Positions 14,436 to 15,040 of a DNA stretch of 15,040 nt are shown piece after piece. Made by a program: the position numbers and the translations under genes. The stretch is from Saprospiraceae bacterium (GTDB taxonomy: Bacteria > Bacteroidota > Bacteroidia > Chitinophagales > Saprospiraceae): NCBI GenBank assembly GCA_013361075.1, contig JABWAJ010000076.1, positions 1-15,040 on the forward strand, written 5' to 3'. Numbering within the stretch: the stretch's first letter is position 1; every line of letters starts with the position of its first letter. Under the pieces are notes generated by a model. The model saw only the letters and a program-made list of their open reading frames with translations, ran no database searches and had not been told where the DNA came from.

Positions 14436-15040
14436 ATGTCCTATTTACATGTAAAAGAAACCAGTCATCAGACATCTCCTGCTTCCGTGCACAAAAACGG
14501 GGTATGGAATAGCCCACCATCGTTTTTTCAACCTAAGTTGACGGTGAATACCCCCGGCGACGCCTACGAACAGGAAGCTGACCGGGTCGCTGATTCCGTC
14601 ATGCGGATGAGTGAAGGCGATGTACCTGTTGTTCAGCGCATGCCCATTACCCCTGTCTCAGGTTTACAGCGCAAATGTGCCAACTGTGAAAAAGAAGAAC
14701 AGGAACAGGTGCAGCGAAAAGAAACAACAGGTGGGGATCCGTCGGGCAAATCTGCTCCTTCTATTGTCGGTGATGTCATCTCTTCCGGTGGCGGCCAGCC
14801 AATGGATGGTGGTACGCGACAGTTTATGGAAAGCCGATTCGGGCAGGATTTCGGACAGGTGCGGATTCATACCGACAGCCGGGCAGCGGAAAGCGCATCA
14901 GCCATTCAGGCGCGGGCGTACACAAGTGGAAGGGATGTGGTGTTTGGAGCGGGGGAGTATCAGCCTGGCTCCGATAGCGGGAAAAGGTTGCTGGCGCATG
15001 AGTTGGTACATGTGGGGCAGCAGTTAAAAGGAGGGCCTGC
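14436..15040 (+). CDS. eCIS-core (DUF4157) domain protein, candidate zinc-metalloprotease-like cargo, 3' end outside the window
   Basis: The frame opens at ATG 14436 and stays open to the window end (201 codons), so only the N-terminal part is visible. Features in order: a polar leader; FFQPKLTVNTPGDAYEQEAD at about 29-48, then RVADSVMRM, a typical opening of DUF4157 proteins; a linker with repeated QRM/QRK motifs and a CxxC pair (RKCANCEKEE); then FMESRFGQDFGQVRIHTD, RAYTSGRDVVFGAGEY and AHELVHVGQQ. H188-E189-x-x-H192 is the HExxH zinc-protease motif. DUF4157 (eCIS core) is known to be strongly associated with eCIS loci and often precedes toxin domains, so the missing C terminus may hold the activity. 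It follows the tape-measure gene in the same orientation and is probably in the same operon. Whether the HExxH domain is proteolytic, a packaging signal, or both is not settled by this sequence. Confidence 0.85.
   Translation, partial: MSYLHVKETSHQTSPASVHKNGVWNSPPSFFQPKLTVNTPGDAYEQEADRVADSVMRMSEGDVPVVQRMPITPVSGLQRKCANCEKEEQEQVQRKETTGGDPSGKSAPSIVGDVISSGGGQPMDGGTRQFMESRFGQDFGQVRIHTDSRAAESASAIQARAYTSGRDVVFGAGEYQPGSDSGKRLLAHELVHVGQQLKGGP

Noticed and set aside
14611..15027. 138-codon plus-strand frame near the right edge
   Set aside because: It is out of phase with the DUF4157 frame starting at 14436, which carries clear family motifs through the same bases. The overlapping frame is a shadow.

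Overview
The window is a gene-dense, all-plus-strand block from what looks like a Bacteroidota genome, possibly a Saprospiria/Lewinella-type member. That assignment is an inference. It rests on moderate and uneven GC, starts that lack clear Shine-Dalgarno motifs, and protein signatures I associate with Bacteroidota extracellular contractile injection systems (eCIS). I see no RNA genes, insertion sequences, CRISPR arrays or convincing terminators. The longest stretch without a gene is 57 bases.

Layout: (1) 1-4080, the 3' part of a very large baseplate J-like (Afp11/Pvc11-type) gene that is open at the left edge. (2) 4077-7373, a second baseplate protein (Afp12/Pvc12-type), coupled to the first by an ATGA overlap. 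(3) 7420-12840, an 1806-residue protein made of a long Trp-marked repeat/coiled-coil stalk, an unfamiliar globular region and Ig-like C-terminal domains. It occupies the slot held by the tail fibre gene (afp13) in Afp/PVC clusters. (4) 12873-14378, a protein of the contractile-injection-system tape-measure family (Afp14-type). (5) 14436-15040, the first 201 codons of an eCIS-core (DUF4157) protein with an HExxH motif, cut by the right edge.

The order baseplate, baseplate, fibre position, tape measure matches afp11-12-13-14, so this is probably the distal half of an eCIS operon. Sheath, tube, spike and LysM-type genes would be expected to the left. The AAA+ ATPase, the cap/terminator and further cargo genes could lie to the right. 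Inferred cooperation: the first two proteins build the wedge of the baseplate, the third may project from it as a fibre or tether, the fourth sets or supports tube length, and the fifth is a candidate cargo or accessory protein.

The most unusual element is the third gene. It carries at least twelve divergent copies of a helix module with a near-invariant Trp, plus a nested 14-residue repeat, and is not an obvious relative of the known adenovirus-like Afp13 fibre. Other notable points are low-GC variable inserts in both baseplate genes, a 9-base minisatellite, and two dyad-symmetric sequences on either side of the tape-measure start codon.
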